A DNA stretch of 33,730 nucleotides, taken from NCBI GenBank assembly GCA_041494805.1, contig JBGQBN010000045.1:1-33730 (forward strand). The letters run 5' to 3'. The translations under genes were made by a program, and so were the position numbers. Below the pieces are notes generated by a model. That model had not been told where the DNA came from. It searched no databases and was given only the letters and a program-made list of their open reading frames with translations. Below are positions 7,851 to 15,585 of this stretch, in pieces (within the stretch, counting starts at the first letter, position 1; each line of letters begins with the position of its first letter). The DNA is from JBGQBN01 sp041494805 (lineage in GTDB: Bacteria; Acidobacteriota; Terriglobia; Terriglobales; Acidobacteriaceae).

Positions 7851-10265
7851 TTAACGGATTACTCTTTGCTTAAGAATGGGAGCCGTGCTCGGATTGAAGT
7901 TGCTGTCACCGGAATAGAGGGCGGTGATTCTGTGCTTGCCCACGCCCAGGCTGGAAGTGGTCAGGCTGGCCTGGCCTCCATTCAGAGTTACCTTTCCCAG
8001 CGTCTTGGTACCATCCTTGAAGGTTACAGTGCCCGTGGGCGCGCCAATGAAGGAGAAGGTGGGCGCGACGGTGGTGGTGAAGGCCACCGGCTGGCCGAAC
8101 TTGGAGGGATTCATCGAACTGGTCGTGGAGACGCGAGTGCCGCCGGTGTTGAGGAAGGCAACGACTGTGTTGCCAGCATCAGCGAAGATCAGATCGGTTG
8201 CATGATCGCCGTTGAAATCACCCGCGGCCACTGCAGTAGGAGAGCTGGCTAGGAAGCGAACCGCTGGCTGGAAGGTACCATCGCCATTTCCGAGCAGTAC
8301 GCTCAGTTCATTTCCATGTACGTCGGCAGCGACGAGATCGAGCTTCCCATCTCCGTTCATATCCATGGTCACCAGATACGTGGGCAGTAGGACTGGATAA
8401 GTCTTCGCCGATTGAAACGTGCCATCTCCATTCCCAAGGAGAACAGCCACCCTATCTAGACTCGCGTTGCCATCCGCGGCAATGCTGCCAGCGTTTGACA
8501 CTGCCAAGTCCAGTTTGCCGTCGTGATTGAAATCGGCAGTCACCACAAAACCCCACCCCGCGGTATAACTTTCCGTCATCTGAAATGTGCCGTCCCCATT
8601 GCCCAACCAGATCGTATCGCTGGTTTCGTCTGACACAATCAGGTCCAGCTTCCCATCCCCGTTGAAATCGGCCGCTGCGAGCGAGAGTGGAAACAGGCCA
8701 GTGGTGTACGTCGTCGGCGGTTGAAAAGTGCCATCTCCGTTGCCCAGTAGAATGCCGAAGTTCTGGGAAAATTCCAGCACCGCAAGATCAGGCTTTCCGT
8801 CGCCGTTGAAATCACCGACGATGAGGAAGTTATTCTGTGGTTCTGCAGGGGAAGCTATCGGTGACTGAAAGGTGCCGTCACCGTTGCCCTCCAGGACGCT
8901 TACCTCAGTATCCCCGGCTACCACTACATCGAGTTTGCCATCCACATTGAAGTCGCCGGTAGCCAACCAGAGCGCGCCTGCGGGAACAGCGAAGGCGGCG
9001 ACTGAACGAAAGGTGCCGTTGCCCTTGCCCATGAGGATACCTACGTCAGGCGTGGGATCAAGTTCGTTCGCGGTCACCACGTCTAACTTCCCATCTCCAT
9101 TGAAATCCCCCGCTGCCACAGAGAAGATCCCATATCCGGCGAAGTAGGTTCTCGCTTCTCGGAGCGTACCGTCGCCGTTGCCTAGGGCCACAGCGATGCC
9201 CGGCGGTCCGCAGCAGGCTGTAGAAACCAGATCTAGATTACCGTCCCCATTAACGTCGGCTGCGGCCACGTAACCTGGTATTGCGTAGCCGACAGAGGCC
9301 AGAAAGGTCCCATCACCATTCCCTAGCAATATCTCAAAGGACCCGCCGTTCACTACCAAGTCCGACTTGCCATCACCATTAAGGTCGGCAATCAAAATCT
9401 CATTCGATGATGTGCCCACACCAACCATGTAGTTCACGACAGGTTGGAAGGTGCCGTCTCCGTTTCCGAACAGGAGGGCAACATCAAATGTAAACGGTTC
9501 CGCAATCGCGAGATCCAGCATGCGGTCCCCATTCAAATCCCCGACCGCGACGAAGGCTGGTTCGGCGCCGATCATGTAGAAGTTGGGATTTTGAAAGGTG
9601 CCGTCTCCGTTTCCCAGAGCAACGCCGACACTCAGCCCTCCGGCCATCGCCAGATCGAGTTTGCCGTCGCCGTTGAAGTCTGCAACGGCCATCGAATCCG
9701 GGCAGTTTGTAACCCCAAAACTGATGGGTGCCTGGAAGCTGCCGTCGCCGTTTCCCAAAAGCACGCTGGCAACGCAGCCATGAGAAAAGCTCAGCACTAC
9801 CAAATCGAGCTTGCGATCACCGTTAAAGTCCACTGCCGCAAGGAAATTTGGAACGTCTCCCGTAGCGGTCTGGGACGGTGGCTGAAATGTGCCATCGCCG
9901 TTACCGAGCAGGACGATGAGATCACTCTTGCCGCTGTCAATCGCTATCAGATCTGGATTCAGGTCGCCGTTCACATCTGCTGCAATCAGAAATGTCGGAT
10001 CGGAGCCCGCCGGAAAGGGTTTCGCGGTACCGAATATGCCATCGCCATTATTTAGCAGGACGCTGACCGCGCTCCCTGGATTGTTGTCCGTGGCTGCATC
10101 GAGATGGCCGTCGCGGTTGAAGTCCGCCACGGCCACCGTATGAGGCGCTCTACCTGCCGGATAGACTGGCGCGTCAAGAAAGCCCGCTGCGACTGCCAGT
10201 CGAGGGAATGCCAACAGGATCACCCAAACACCGAACTCTATGAACCGCTTGCGATGCGAGTACAT
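7851..10265 (-). CDS. Secreted FG-GAP/VCBS repeat protein with Ig-like domain (paralog 2)
   Basis: From the ATG at 10265 this is 804 residues; a GTG at 10286 would add seven. MYSHRKRFIEFGVWVILL is a signal peptide that aligns with paralog 1. I again count 14 FG-GAP/VCBS repeats with Ca-binding DxNGDxxxD loops. Several loops are degenerate (for example ADVNGDLNPDL, GDLNGDRMLDL). The C-terminal Ig-like domain is far closer to paralog 1 (about 78 of 92 residues identical by eye) than the propeller repeats are. The protein is predicted to be exported; its binding target is unknown. It follows the small secreted-protein gene at 10291-10473 by 4 to 25 nt and is probably cotranscribed with it. Its stop faces the apt remnant as paralog 1 faces apt. 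Confidence 0.9.
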   Translation of the reverse strand: MYSHRKRFIEFGVWVILLAFPRLAVAAGFLDAPVYPAGRAPHTVAVADFNRDGHLDAATDNNPGSAVSVLLNNGDGIFGTAKPFPAGSDPTFLIAADVNGDLNPDLIAIDSGKSDLIVLLGNGDGTFQPPSQTATGDVPNFLAAVDFNGDRKLDLVVLSFSHGCVASVLLGNGDGSFQAPISFGVTNCPDSMAVADFNGDGKLDLAMAGGLSVGVALGNGDGTFQNPNFYMIGAEPAFVAVGDLNGDRMLDLAIAEPFTFDVALLFGNGDGTFQPVVNYMVGVGTSSNEILIADLNGDGKSDLVVNGGSFEILLGNGDGTFLASVGYAIPGYVAAADVNGDGNLDLVSTACCGPPGIAVALGNGDGTLREARTYFAGYGIFSVAAGDFNGDGKLDVVTANELDPTPDVGILMGKGNGTFRSVAAFAVPAGALWLATGDFNVDGKLDVVVAGDTEVSVLEGNGDGTFQSPIASPAEPQNNFLIVGDFNGDGKPDLAVLEFSQNFGILLGNGDGTFQPPTTYTTGLFPLSLAAADFNGDGKLDLIVSDETSDTIWLGNGDGTFQMTESYTAGWGFVVTADFNHDGKLDLAVSNAGSIAADGNASLDRVAVLLGNGDGTFQSAKTYPVLLPTYLVTMDMNGDGKLDLVAADVHGNELSVLLGNGDGTFQPAVRFLASSPTAVAAGDFNGDHATDLIFADAGNTVVAFLNTGGTRVSTTSSMNPSKFGQPVAFTTTVAPTFSFIGAPTGTVTFKDGTKTLGKVTLNGGQASLTTSSLGVGKHRITALYSGDSNFNPSTAPILKQRVIR

Positions 10266-10290
10266 GGCATTCCAAAAGACTGACACGAAA

Positions 10291-10473
10291 TTACTGGCTA
10301 GCTATCTGCTTATTCACCACATGGGCTCCCTGACACCTGCCTCCCGCCCCAACATCGGCTGGCGTGGGTGTTGGATCGTCACACTGGCCTGTTGCTGCCT
10401 CTACGCATAGGGCAACGCAAAAGAAAATCACGAACAGGGCCGCCCAAGGGGTCTTACTGCTTTGAATTTTCAT
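10291..10473 (-). CDS. Small secreted Cys-containing protein, unknown function
   Basis: This 60-residue open frame has a strong ribosome binding site (AAGGAG, seven bases before the ATG). It starts MKIQSSKTPWAALFVIFFCV, a clear signal peptide with likely cleavage after CVEA near residue 26. The mature part is about 34 residues with two Cys (in QCDDP and RCQG), possibly a disulfide, and a PTPTP stretch. A longer frame from 10611 exists but has no support. Its TAA lies close to the start of the FG-GAP paralog 2 gene, suggesting one transcript and perhaps a related extracellular role. I do not recognise a family. Confidence 0.6.
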   Translation of the reverse strand: MKIQSSKTPWAALFVIFFCVALCVEAATGQCDDPTPTPADVGAGGRCQGAHVVNKQIASQ

Positions 10474-10791
10474 GGTGGCTCCTTCAGGTGCTCGGAGGCG
10501 GCGGGAAGACTCTCTGGGAGCTAGGGGAAGGTCCCGTACAAGCAGGCGAACGTTATCACGTCCGGGTGTGGGCATCAAGTTGCAAAATATTGCACGCCAG
10601 TAATGACCCAATCGCTCGCCATCTGCCGCCGTGTCAACAGGTTATGCGACTAGCCAGCTGAAGGGACAGATCGGCTTACCTTTATGAGATACGACAAGTT
10701 GTAGTCAACGTGCCACGAATGGCGGCACAGCAGCGCCAGCAAGATGTTCCCTCGCTGCCCGCCGTAGTTGGATTGCGACCGTGATTTCCTG

Positions 10792-11049
10792 TCACGTTTC
10801 TGCGAGAAACAGATCCGCTCCTTTCGGCAGGTAACTCTTCCGCTGAAACCAATCCTGCATCGCGTCTTGCAGTTTGTCGAGCGGGACGTTGGCGCCGATT
10901 TCCATCAGGCCGTCGGCCACCGGCAGGGTGTCGTCGAACACGCTGGCGTTGGTGAAGTTGCGCATGGAGAAGCTGTCCAGCCACTTCAGTGGGCAGGGTT
11001 GGCGCTGGCCGTTAGCTTCGTACTCCACGCGAATCTTGCGGGCAAACAT
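10792..11049 (-). CDS. Conserved-looking small protein, unknown function
   Basis: This is 85 residues, beginning MFARKIRVEYEANGQRQPC and ending LFLAET. It has no signal peptide, membrane segment or recognised motif. The balanced composition and amphipathic pattern (DKLQDAMQDWFQRKSYLP) look like a real soluble protein. No clear ribosome binding site precedes the ATG, because a repeat element (11058-11076) occupies that place. It lies 56 nt downstream of pckG on the same strand and could be read from the same message. The 180 nt beyond its stop (10612-10791) contain no gene I can support. Confidence 0.6.
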   Translation of the reverse strand: MFARKIRVEYEANGQRQPCPLKWLDSFSMRNFTNASVFDDTLPVADGLMEIGANVPLDKLQDAMQDWFQRKSYLPKGADLFLAET

Positions 11050-11057
11050 TCAGAAGC

Positions 11058-11076
11058 AATTTAACCACAGAGGACA
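11058..11076 (+). repeat. Dispersed repeat family B, copy 1
   Basis: These 19 bases (AATTTAACCACAGAGGACA) recur exactly, inverted, at 15558-15576. A related GGACACAGAGAGCC string follows to 11095. Copy 1 lies in the 56-nt gap between pckG and the 85-residue gene. Confidence 0.65.
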
Positions 11077-11105
11077 CAGGGGACACAGAGAGCCTCGAAT
11101 CGCAG

Positions 11106-12938
11106 CTACTTCTTCTTGGCCGCCCGCAGCCGCTCCTCCAGCTGTGCGACTTCGCGGCTCAGTTCCTCCGGAAGGTGACTGCCAAACTGAGCGAAGTGCT
11201 GCTTGATCAATGGAACCTCGGCCCGCCAGCCCTCGAGGTCGACACTAAGCAGTCTGGCCAGGTTCGCGGCCGGAAGATCAAGCCCGCGGGTATCGAGGTC
11301 GGCGGGCTCAGGCAGCCGGCCGATGGGCGTGTCCACAGCGTGCGCCTTGCCCTCACAACGCTCGAATATCCACTTCAGCACGCGGCTGTTTTCTCCGTAA
11401 CCGGGCCACAGGAACTTGCCGTTTTCGTCCTGGCGGAACCAGTTCACGTAGTAGATCTTCGGCAACTTGGAGAACTTGGCGCCGATCTTGAACCAGTGAG
11501 CGAAGTAATCGCCCATGTGGTAGCCGCAGAAGGGAAGCATCGCCATCGGATCGCGGCGGAGCTGGCCGACTTTGCCGGCCGCGGCGGCGGTGGTTTCGCT
11601 GCTGACGGTGGCGCCGAGGAAAGTGCCGTGCTGCCAGTTGAAGGCTTCCGTGACCAGCGGAACGATGCCGGCACGGCGGCCGCCGAAGAGGATGGCGTCA
11701 ATCGGCACACCCTTCGGGTCCTCCCACTCGGGGGCAATGACCGGACACTGTTTGGCCGGAGTTGTAAACCGCGCGTTGGGGTGGGCGGCTTTGCGGCTTG
11801 AGGCGGGGGTCCAGGGGCGGCGGAGCCAATCTATTAGTTCGGCGGGCTTGTCGTCAGTCATGCCCTCCCACCAGATGTCGCCGTCAGGAGTTACCGCGCA
11901 ATTGGTGAAGATAGAGTTCCTGGTCGCGGTGAGCATGGCATTCCGATTCGACTTCATGCTCGTGCCTGGCGCCACGCCGAAGAAACCGTATTCCGGATTG
12001 ATCGCGTAAAGCCGGCCATCGGCGCCGAACTTCATCCAGGCAATGTCGTCACCGATCGCCTCCACCTTCCAGCCGGGAACGGTCGGGACCATCATGGCCA
12101 GGTTGGTCTTGCCGCAGGCCGAAGGGAATGCTCCAGCGATGTACTTGACCTGCCCGGCGGGACTGATCAGTTTCATGAGGAGCATGTGCTCGGCCATCCA
12201 GCCCTCGTCGCGCGCCTGCACCGACGCGATGCGCAGCGCATGGCACTTCTTGCCCAACAGAGCATTGCCCCCGTAACCGGAACCGTACGACCAGATCTCG
12301 CGGGTTTCTGGGAAATGGCAGATGTACTTGTGCTCCGCGTTGCAGGGCCAGGTCGAGTCCTGCTCATTCGGGCCCAGCGGGGCACCGAGGGAGTGCAGAC
12401 CGCGGACAAACTCACCGTTCTCGCCGAGGACCGCAACTACCGGCGTGCCCACCCGAGCCATGATGTGCATGCTGGCGACCACGTACGGCGAGTCGCTGAT
12501 CTGGACTCCAATCTTCGCCATGGGGGAGCCGATCGGACCCATGCTGTAGGGAATGACGTACATGGCGCGGCCCGTCATCGAGCCGGTGTAGAGCCCGGTG
12601 AGCTTGGCTTTCATCTTTGCGGGATCTTCCCAATTGTTGGTGGGGCCAGCCTGGTCTTTGATCCGGGAACAGATGAAAGTGCGGTCTTCGACGCGGGCCA
12701 CGTCAGCCGGGTTCGACCGCACCAGCACGCTGTTCGGCCGTTTCTCCGGAGCGAGCGGGATGGCAGTGCCCGACAGGACCATCAGCCGCAGCATCGCCTG
12801 GTATTCGGCGGACGATCCGTCGCACCAGTGGATGCGGTCGGGTTTGCACATCTGCGCGACTTCTTCGACCCAGCGCGCGAGCTGTTTATGCCTGTCGTCG
12901 CTGCGCGCGGTATCAACTTCCATGGTAAGACTGGACAT
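11106..12938 (-). CDS. pckG: Phosphoenolpyruvate carboxykinase (GTP)
   Basis: This 610-residue cytoplasmic enzyme interconverts oxaloacetate plus GTP with phosphoenolpyruvate, CO2 and GDP, the entry step of gluconeogenesis. Length and motifs mark the GTP-dependent family, not the ATP-dependent PckA. The region YTGSMTGRAMYVIPYSMGP lies at 117-135, the P-loop FPSACGKT with the active-site C275 at 271-278, and the metal-binding IGDDIAWM at 295-302. GAGGAG about ten bases before the ATG fits the start. The leader to the next gene is 207 nt long and holds a perfect 8-bp inverted repeat at 13084-13107. The small gene at 10792-11049 follows on the same strand. Confidence 0.97.
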   Translation of the reverse strand: MSSLTMEVDTARSDDRHKQLARWVEEVAQMCKPDRIHWCDGSSAEYQAMLRLMVLSGTAIPLAPEKRPNSVLVRSNPADVARVEDRTFICSRIKDQAGPTNNWEDPAKMKAKLTGLYTGSMTGRAMYVIPYSMGPIGSPMAKIGVQISDSPYVVASMHIMARVGTPVVAVLGENGEFVRGLHSLGAPLGPNEQDSTWPCNAEHKYICHFPETREIWSYGSGYGGNALLGKKCHALRIASVQARDEGWMAEHMLLMKLISPAGQVKYIAGAFPSACGKTNLAMMVPTVPGWKVEAIGDDIAWMKFGADGRLYAINPEYGFFGVAPGTSMKSNRNAMLTATRNSIFTNCAVTPDGDIWWEGMTDDKPAELIDWLRRPWTPASSRKAAHPNARFTTPAKQCPVIAPEWEDPKGVPIDAILFGGRRAGIVPLVTEAFNWQHGTFLGATVSSETTAAAAGKVGQLRRDPMAMLPFCGYHMGDYFAHWFKIGAKFSKLPKIYYVNWFRQDENGKFLWPGYGENSRVLKWIFERCEGKAHAVDTPIGRLPEPADLDTRGLDLPAANLARLLSVDLEGWRAEVPLIKQHFAQFGSHLPEELSREVAQLEERLRAAKKK

Positions 12939-13083
12939 AAAAGCGTCTCCTCGCAGATGGCGGGGCTAGAAAAGATCTCCCACAAAAACAAAGGCTACTA
13001 TTGTCCCTCATTTGGAGGGGTCTTCCAAGTGCCGAGCAGTCTGTGCTCGATTTTCGGCGGGACTTTGCGGAACGGAAGCGCTT

Positions 13084-13107
13084 GGAATCACTGGTGGTTG
13101 TGATTCC
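13084..13107. promoter_or_regulatory. Perfect inverted repeat upstream of pckG, possible operator
   Basis: GGAATCAC (13084-13091) and GTGATTCC (13100-13107) are perfect 8-bp arms around an 8-bp spacer. The inner part, ATCAC-N8-GTGAT, has the same arms and spacing as the palindrome at 22512-22529 before the actA operon. No T-run follows on either side, so a terminator is less likely than a protein-binding site. It lies about 145 nt upstream of the pckG start and 38 nt past the stop of the 117-residue gene. Function is inferred. Confidence 0.4.
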
Positions 13108-13145
13108 TGCACTGGAGAAAATTCCTGGATTAGTTGGGGAACGAG

Positions 13146-13499
13146 CTAGCGTTCTGGTACAGCTTCGGTTTCCGTGACAGCGTCCAGATGGCGGAGGGTC
13201 TCGTCGACGGTAAGCGAATACATCTCGCGCCCAACCCCCTCGCCCGACTCCAGCGCCGTTTTCAGATAATGCCCGGCAATCTCCACCGCCAGCGGGTCGG
13301 TGATGACTTTGCCGGTGCGCTTCTGGTACTCGACCCAGGCGGGATGGGGTAACGCCACCCAGACCGGACGGCCGTCCACCAGGAACTTGATGTCCACCGC
13401 ATCGGCGTGGCGCGTGGCGATGGCCACGATCAGAGCTTGATACACGCAGTGGACATTCTTCTTGGTCCAGCGGTCGACGGCGTGGAAGTCCTGATACAT
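13146..13499 (-). CDS. Conserved-looking protein, unknown function
   Basis: This is 117 residues, MYQDFHAVDRWTKKNVHCVY at the start and TETEAVPER at the end. It has no signal peptide, membrane segment or motif that I recognise. The sequence has a compact mixed alpha/beta look (VDIKFLVDGRPVWVALPHP, then a helical PLAVEIAGHYLKTALES), suggesting a small soluble domain. The ribosome binding site is weak. It lies upstream of pckG on the same strand, separated by 207 nt, and diverges from purN. Confidence 0.7.
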   Translation of the reverse strand: MYQDFHAVDRWTKKNVHCVYQALIVAIATRHADAVDIKFLVDGRPVWVALPHPAWVEYQKRTGKVITDPLAVEIAGHYLKTALESGEGVGREMYSLTVDETLRHLDAVTETEAVPER

Positions 13500-13585
13500 G
13501 GTAAGAGAAAACTATAGCGGAGGGGGCGGACGGGAGCAAACCGGCGGGATTGCGCGGGGCCAGCGATGGTGCATTATCATGGGTG

Positions 13586-13613
13586 GCTGACAGCTGATTG
13601 CTGACGGCTGATA
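13586..13613 (+). repeat. Four tandem heptamers before purN
   Basis: Four units beginning GCTGA (GCTGACA, GCTGATT, GCTGACG, GCTGATA) follow each other at exact 7-nt spacing and end six bases before the purN ATG. They replace any recognisable Shine-Dalgarno sequence. They look like a slippage-type repeat; whether they affect expression is unknown. Confidence 0.6.
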
Positions 13614-13619
13614 GCTCCC

Positions 13620-14234
13620 ATGAAAAACCTCGGCATCCTCCTCTCCGGGCGCGGTTCGAACTTTGAAGCCATCGCCGGCAATGTTACGGCTGGGCGGATT
13701 CCTGATGCCCGTATCGCGGTCGTCATCTCCAACAGGGAGGATGCCGGAGGGATCGAAACGGCGCGCCACCTAGGCCTTACGGCGCTAGTCATCCTCTCCA
13801 AGGGCAAGCAGCGCGAGGAACACGATCGCGAAGTGGCCGCCGTGTTGCAACGACACGAAGTCGATCTGGTGTGCCTGGCTGGATACATGCGCCTGCTCTC
13901 ACCCTGGTTCGTGCGGCAGTTCCCACATCGCATCCTCAATATTCATCCTTCGTTGTTGCCTGCTTTCCCTGGGTTGGAAGCGCAGGAGCAGGCCTTTGCT
14001 TGCGGAGTGAAAGTCAGCGGCTGTACCGTGCATTTTGTGGACGAAGAGCTGGACCACGGAGCAATTATTGTGCAGAAGACCGTCCCGGTCCTGGATATAG
14101 ATGACGAGCACAGCCTCGCGGCGCGCATCCTTGAGCAGGAACACATTGCTTACAGCGAAGCGATCAACATCGTGCTGGAGGGGCAATACGAAGTGGTGGG
14201 GCGAAAGCTGGTAAGGAAGGCAGCAATGCGGTAA
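13620..14234 (+). CDS. purN: Phosphoribosylglycinamide formyltransferase
   Basis: This 204-residue enzyme transfers the formyl group of 10-formyltetrahydrofolate to GAR, the third step of purine synthesis. The phosphate-binding loop LLSGRGSNFEAI lies at residues 7-18. LNIHPSLLPAFPG provides N107 and H109, and VDEELDHGAII provides D145, which matches the Asn-His-Asp catalytic set of E. coli PurN. Length is normal. There is no good Shine-Dalgarno sequence; a heptamer repeat ends six bases before the ATG. It precedes tyrS by 39 nt. No other pur gene lies nearby. Confidence 0.97.
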   Translation: MKNLGILLSGRGSNFEAIAGNVTAGRIPDARIAVVISNREDAGGIETARHLGLTALVILSKGKQREEHDREVAAVLQRHEVDLVCLAGYMRLLSPWFVRQFPHRILNIHPSLLPAFPGLEAQEQAFACGVKVSGCTVHFVDEELDHGAIIVQKTVPVLDIDDEHSLAARILEQEHIAYSEAINIVLEGQYEVVGRKLVRKAAMR

Positions 14235-14259
14235 GCAGCGGTTTAGCGTTAGCCATCGG

Positions 14260-14265
14260 TATAAT
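14260..14265 (+). promoter_or_regulatory. Consensus -10 box directly before tyrS
   Basis: A perfect TATAAT ends eight bases before the tyrS ATG at 14274. If used, transcription would start at or next to the ATG, giving a leaderless mRNA, which fits the absence of a Shine-Dalgarno sequence. No good -35 is seen at 16-18 bp, which lowers confidence. Confidence 0.35.
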
Positions 14266-14273
14266 TCCTAATA

Positions 14274-15509
14274 ATGTCCAGCTTCGCCCTCGTTGACGAA
14301 CAACTCGCATATATCAAGAAGGGCTCCGCGGAAATTATTCGCGAGTCCGAACTTCGCTCGAAGCTCGAGAAGTCTCGTGCCAGCGGCAAGCCGCTGCGGG
14401 TCAAGGCCGGCTTCGATCCCACAGCGCCCGACTTGCATCTCGGCCACACGGTCCTGCTGCGCAAGCTCAAGCACTTCCAAGACCTCGGCCACACCGTCAT
14501 CTTCCTGATCGGCGATTTCACCGGCATGATCGGCGATCCCACGGGCCGCTCGGCTACGCGCCCGCCGCTTAGCCCGGAAGAGATCATGCGCAATGCCAAA
14601 ACCTACATGGCGCAGGTTTTCAAAGTTCTTTCGCAGGCCAAAACCGAGGTGCGATTCAACAGCGAGTGGTTCGACAAGCTGAAGTCTGCGGATTTTGTCC
14701 GCATCGCCGCCAAGTTTACGGTTTCGCAGATGCTGGAGCGCGAGGACTTCCACAAACGTTTTCAGGAAGAAAAGCCGATTGCCATGCACGAGCTCCTCTA
14801 CCCGCTGGCTCAGGGCTACGACTCGGTCGCACTCCAGGCTGATGTCGAGCTGGGGGGCACCGACCAGAAATTTAATCTGCTGATGGGCCGCGAACTGCAA
14901 CGCAGTTATGGCCAGGAGTCGCAAGTCGTGCTGACCATGCCGATTCTCGAAGGGCTCGACGGGGTGCAGAAGATGTCGAAGTCGCTGTGGAATGCGATTG
15001 GTATCAATGAGCCTCCGCTTGAGATGTACGGCAAGGTGATGTCAATTTCGGACGAGATGATGTGGAGGTATTACGAGTTGCTGACGGACGTGCAGATTCC
15101 GGACATTCAGAAGATGAAGCGCGAAGTGCATCCGATGGAGGCGAAGAAGGACTTGGCGCGGAGGATCGTGACGGATTTTCATTCGGTGGATGCCGCGGGG
15201 AAGGCGGGGGAGGACTGGGTGAAGCAGTTTCAGAAGGGGGAGGCGCCGGATTCGATCGACGTCGTCGAGGTGCGGCTGGCTGAAGTTGGGCAAGCTAATT
15301 CCTTGGCCGGATCGTCCGTTAAGGTGGACAAGCTTCTTTTCAAAGTGGGGCTGGCCGTCTCGGTTACGGATGCCAAGAGTAAGAGAGAGGCAGGTTCGGT
15401 GCGCATCAATGGCGAAGTGATCAAAGAACCGGTCCTTTCGCTAAGTATTCCTGCCACTCTCGATATTCGCGTCGGGCATCGTATGAAGAGAGTCAGCATT
15501 CTCCTCTAA
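14274..15509 (+). CDS. tyrS: Tyrosyl-tRNA synthetase
   Basis: This 411-residue class I synthetase charges tRNA-Tyr with tyrosine. The first ATP-binding motif appears as FDPTAPDLHLGHT, with HLGH at residues 55-58; KMSKS is at 233-237, followed by LWNAIG. LQADVELGGTDQKFNLL is the tyrosine-pocket region. Residues from about 345 to 411 form an S4 RNA-binding domain (RINGEVIKEPV). The domain order and KMSKS form suggest the TyrZ-like bacterial branch. There is no Shine-Dalgarno sequence before the ATG, but a consensus -10 box abuts it. Confidence 0.97.
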   Translation: MSSFALVDEQLAYIKKGSAEIIRESELRSKLEKSRASGKPLRVKAGFDPTAPDLHLGHTVLLRKLKHFQDLGHTVIFLIGDFTGMIGDPTGRSATRPPLSPEEIMRNAKTYMAQVFKVLSQAKTEVRFNSEWFDKLKSADFVRIAAKFTVSQMLEREDFHKRFQEEKPIAMHELLYPLAQGYDSVALQADVELGGTDQKFNLLMGRELQRSYGQESQVVLTMPILEGLDGVQKMSKSLWNAIGINEPPLEMYGKVMSISDEMMWRYYELLTDVQIPDIQKMKREVHPMEAKKDLARRIVTDFHSVDAAGKAGEDWVKQFQKGEAPDSIDVVEVRLAEVGQANSLAGSSVKVDKLLFKVGLAVSVTDAKSKREAGSVRINGEVIKEPVLSLSIPATLDIRVGHRMKRVSILL

Positions 15510-15514
15510 CACCG

Positions 15515-15571
15515 AACCACTGAGGACATTCAGGACACAGAACTTTCTCCGCGTCCATGTCCTCTGTGGTT
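15515..15571. repeat. Dispersed repeat family B, copy 2: long inverted repeat
   Basis: Two 15-bp arms (15515-15529 and 15557-15571, one mismatch) enclose 27 nt between tyrS and the lipid-kinase gene. The right arm extends to 15576 as an exact inverted match to 11058-11076. A stable hairpin is expected in the transcript. Without a T-run it is not a classic terminator. Confidence 0.7.
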
Positions 15572-15585
15572 AAATTCCCTGACCA

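Noticed and set aside
5090..10055. Many plus-strand open frames with repeated MPSPL-type peptides across the FG-GAP genes
   Set aside because: They are antisense shadows of the repeated Ca-binding and GNGDGTF blocks; they have no start signals and the minus-strand proteins are clearly real.
5075..10265. DNA-level repetition in the FG-GAP genes as a CRISPR array
   Set aside because: The period is about 150 nt, the units are coding, diverged and in frame, and no cas gene is present.
10682..10800. Alternative minus-strand frame reading SNYGGQRGNILLALLCRHSW after the 85-residue gene
   Set aside because: It looks protein-like but has no start codon or ribosome binding site, ends quickly and matches no family I recognise. 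It may be a gene remnant, which I cannot support.
12186..13103. Long plus-strand open frame opposite pckG
   Set aside because: It is antisense to a certain PEP carboxykinase, with Arg/His-rich composition typical of a shadow frame.
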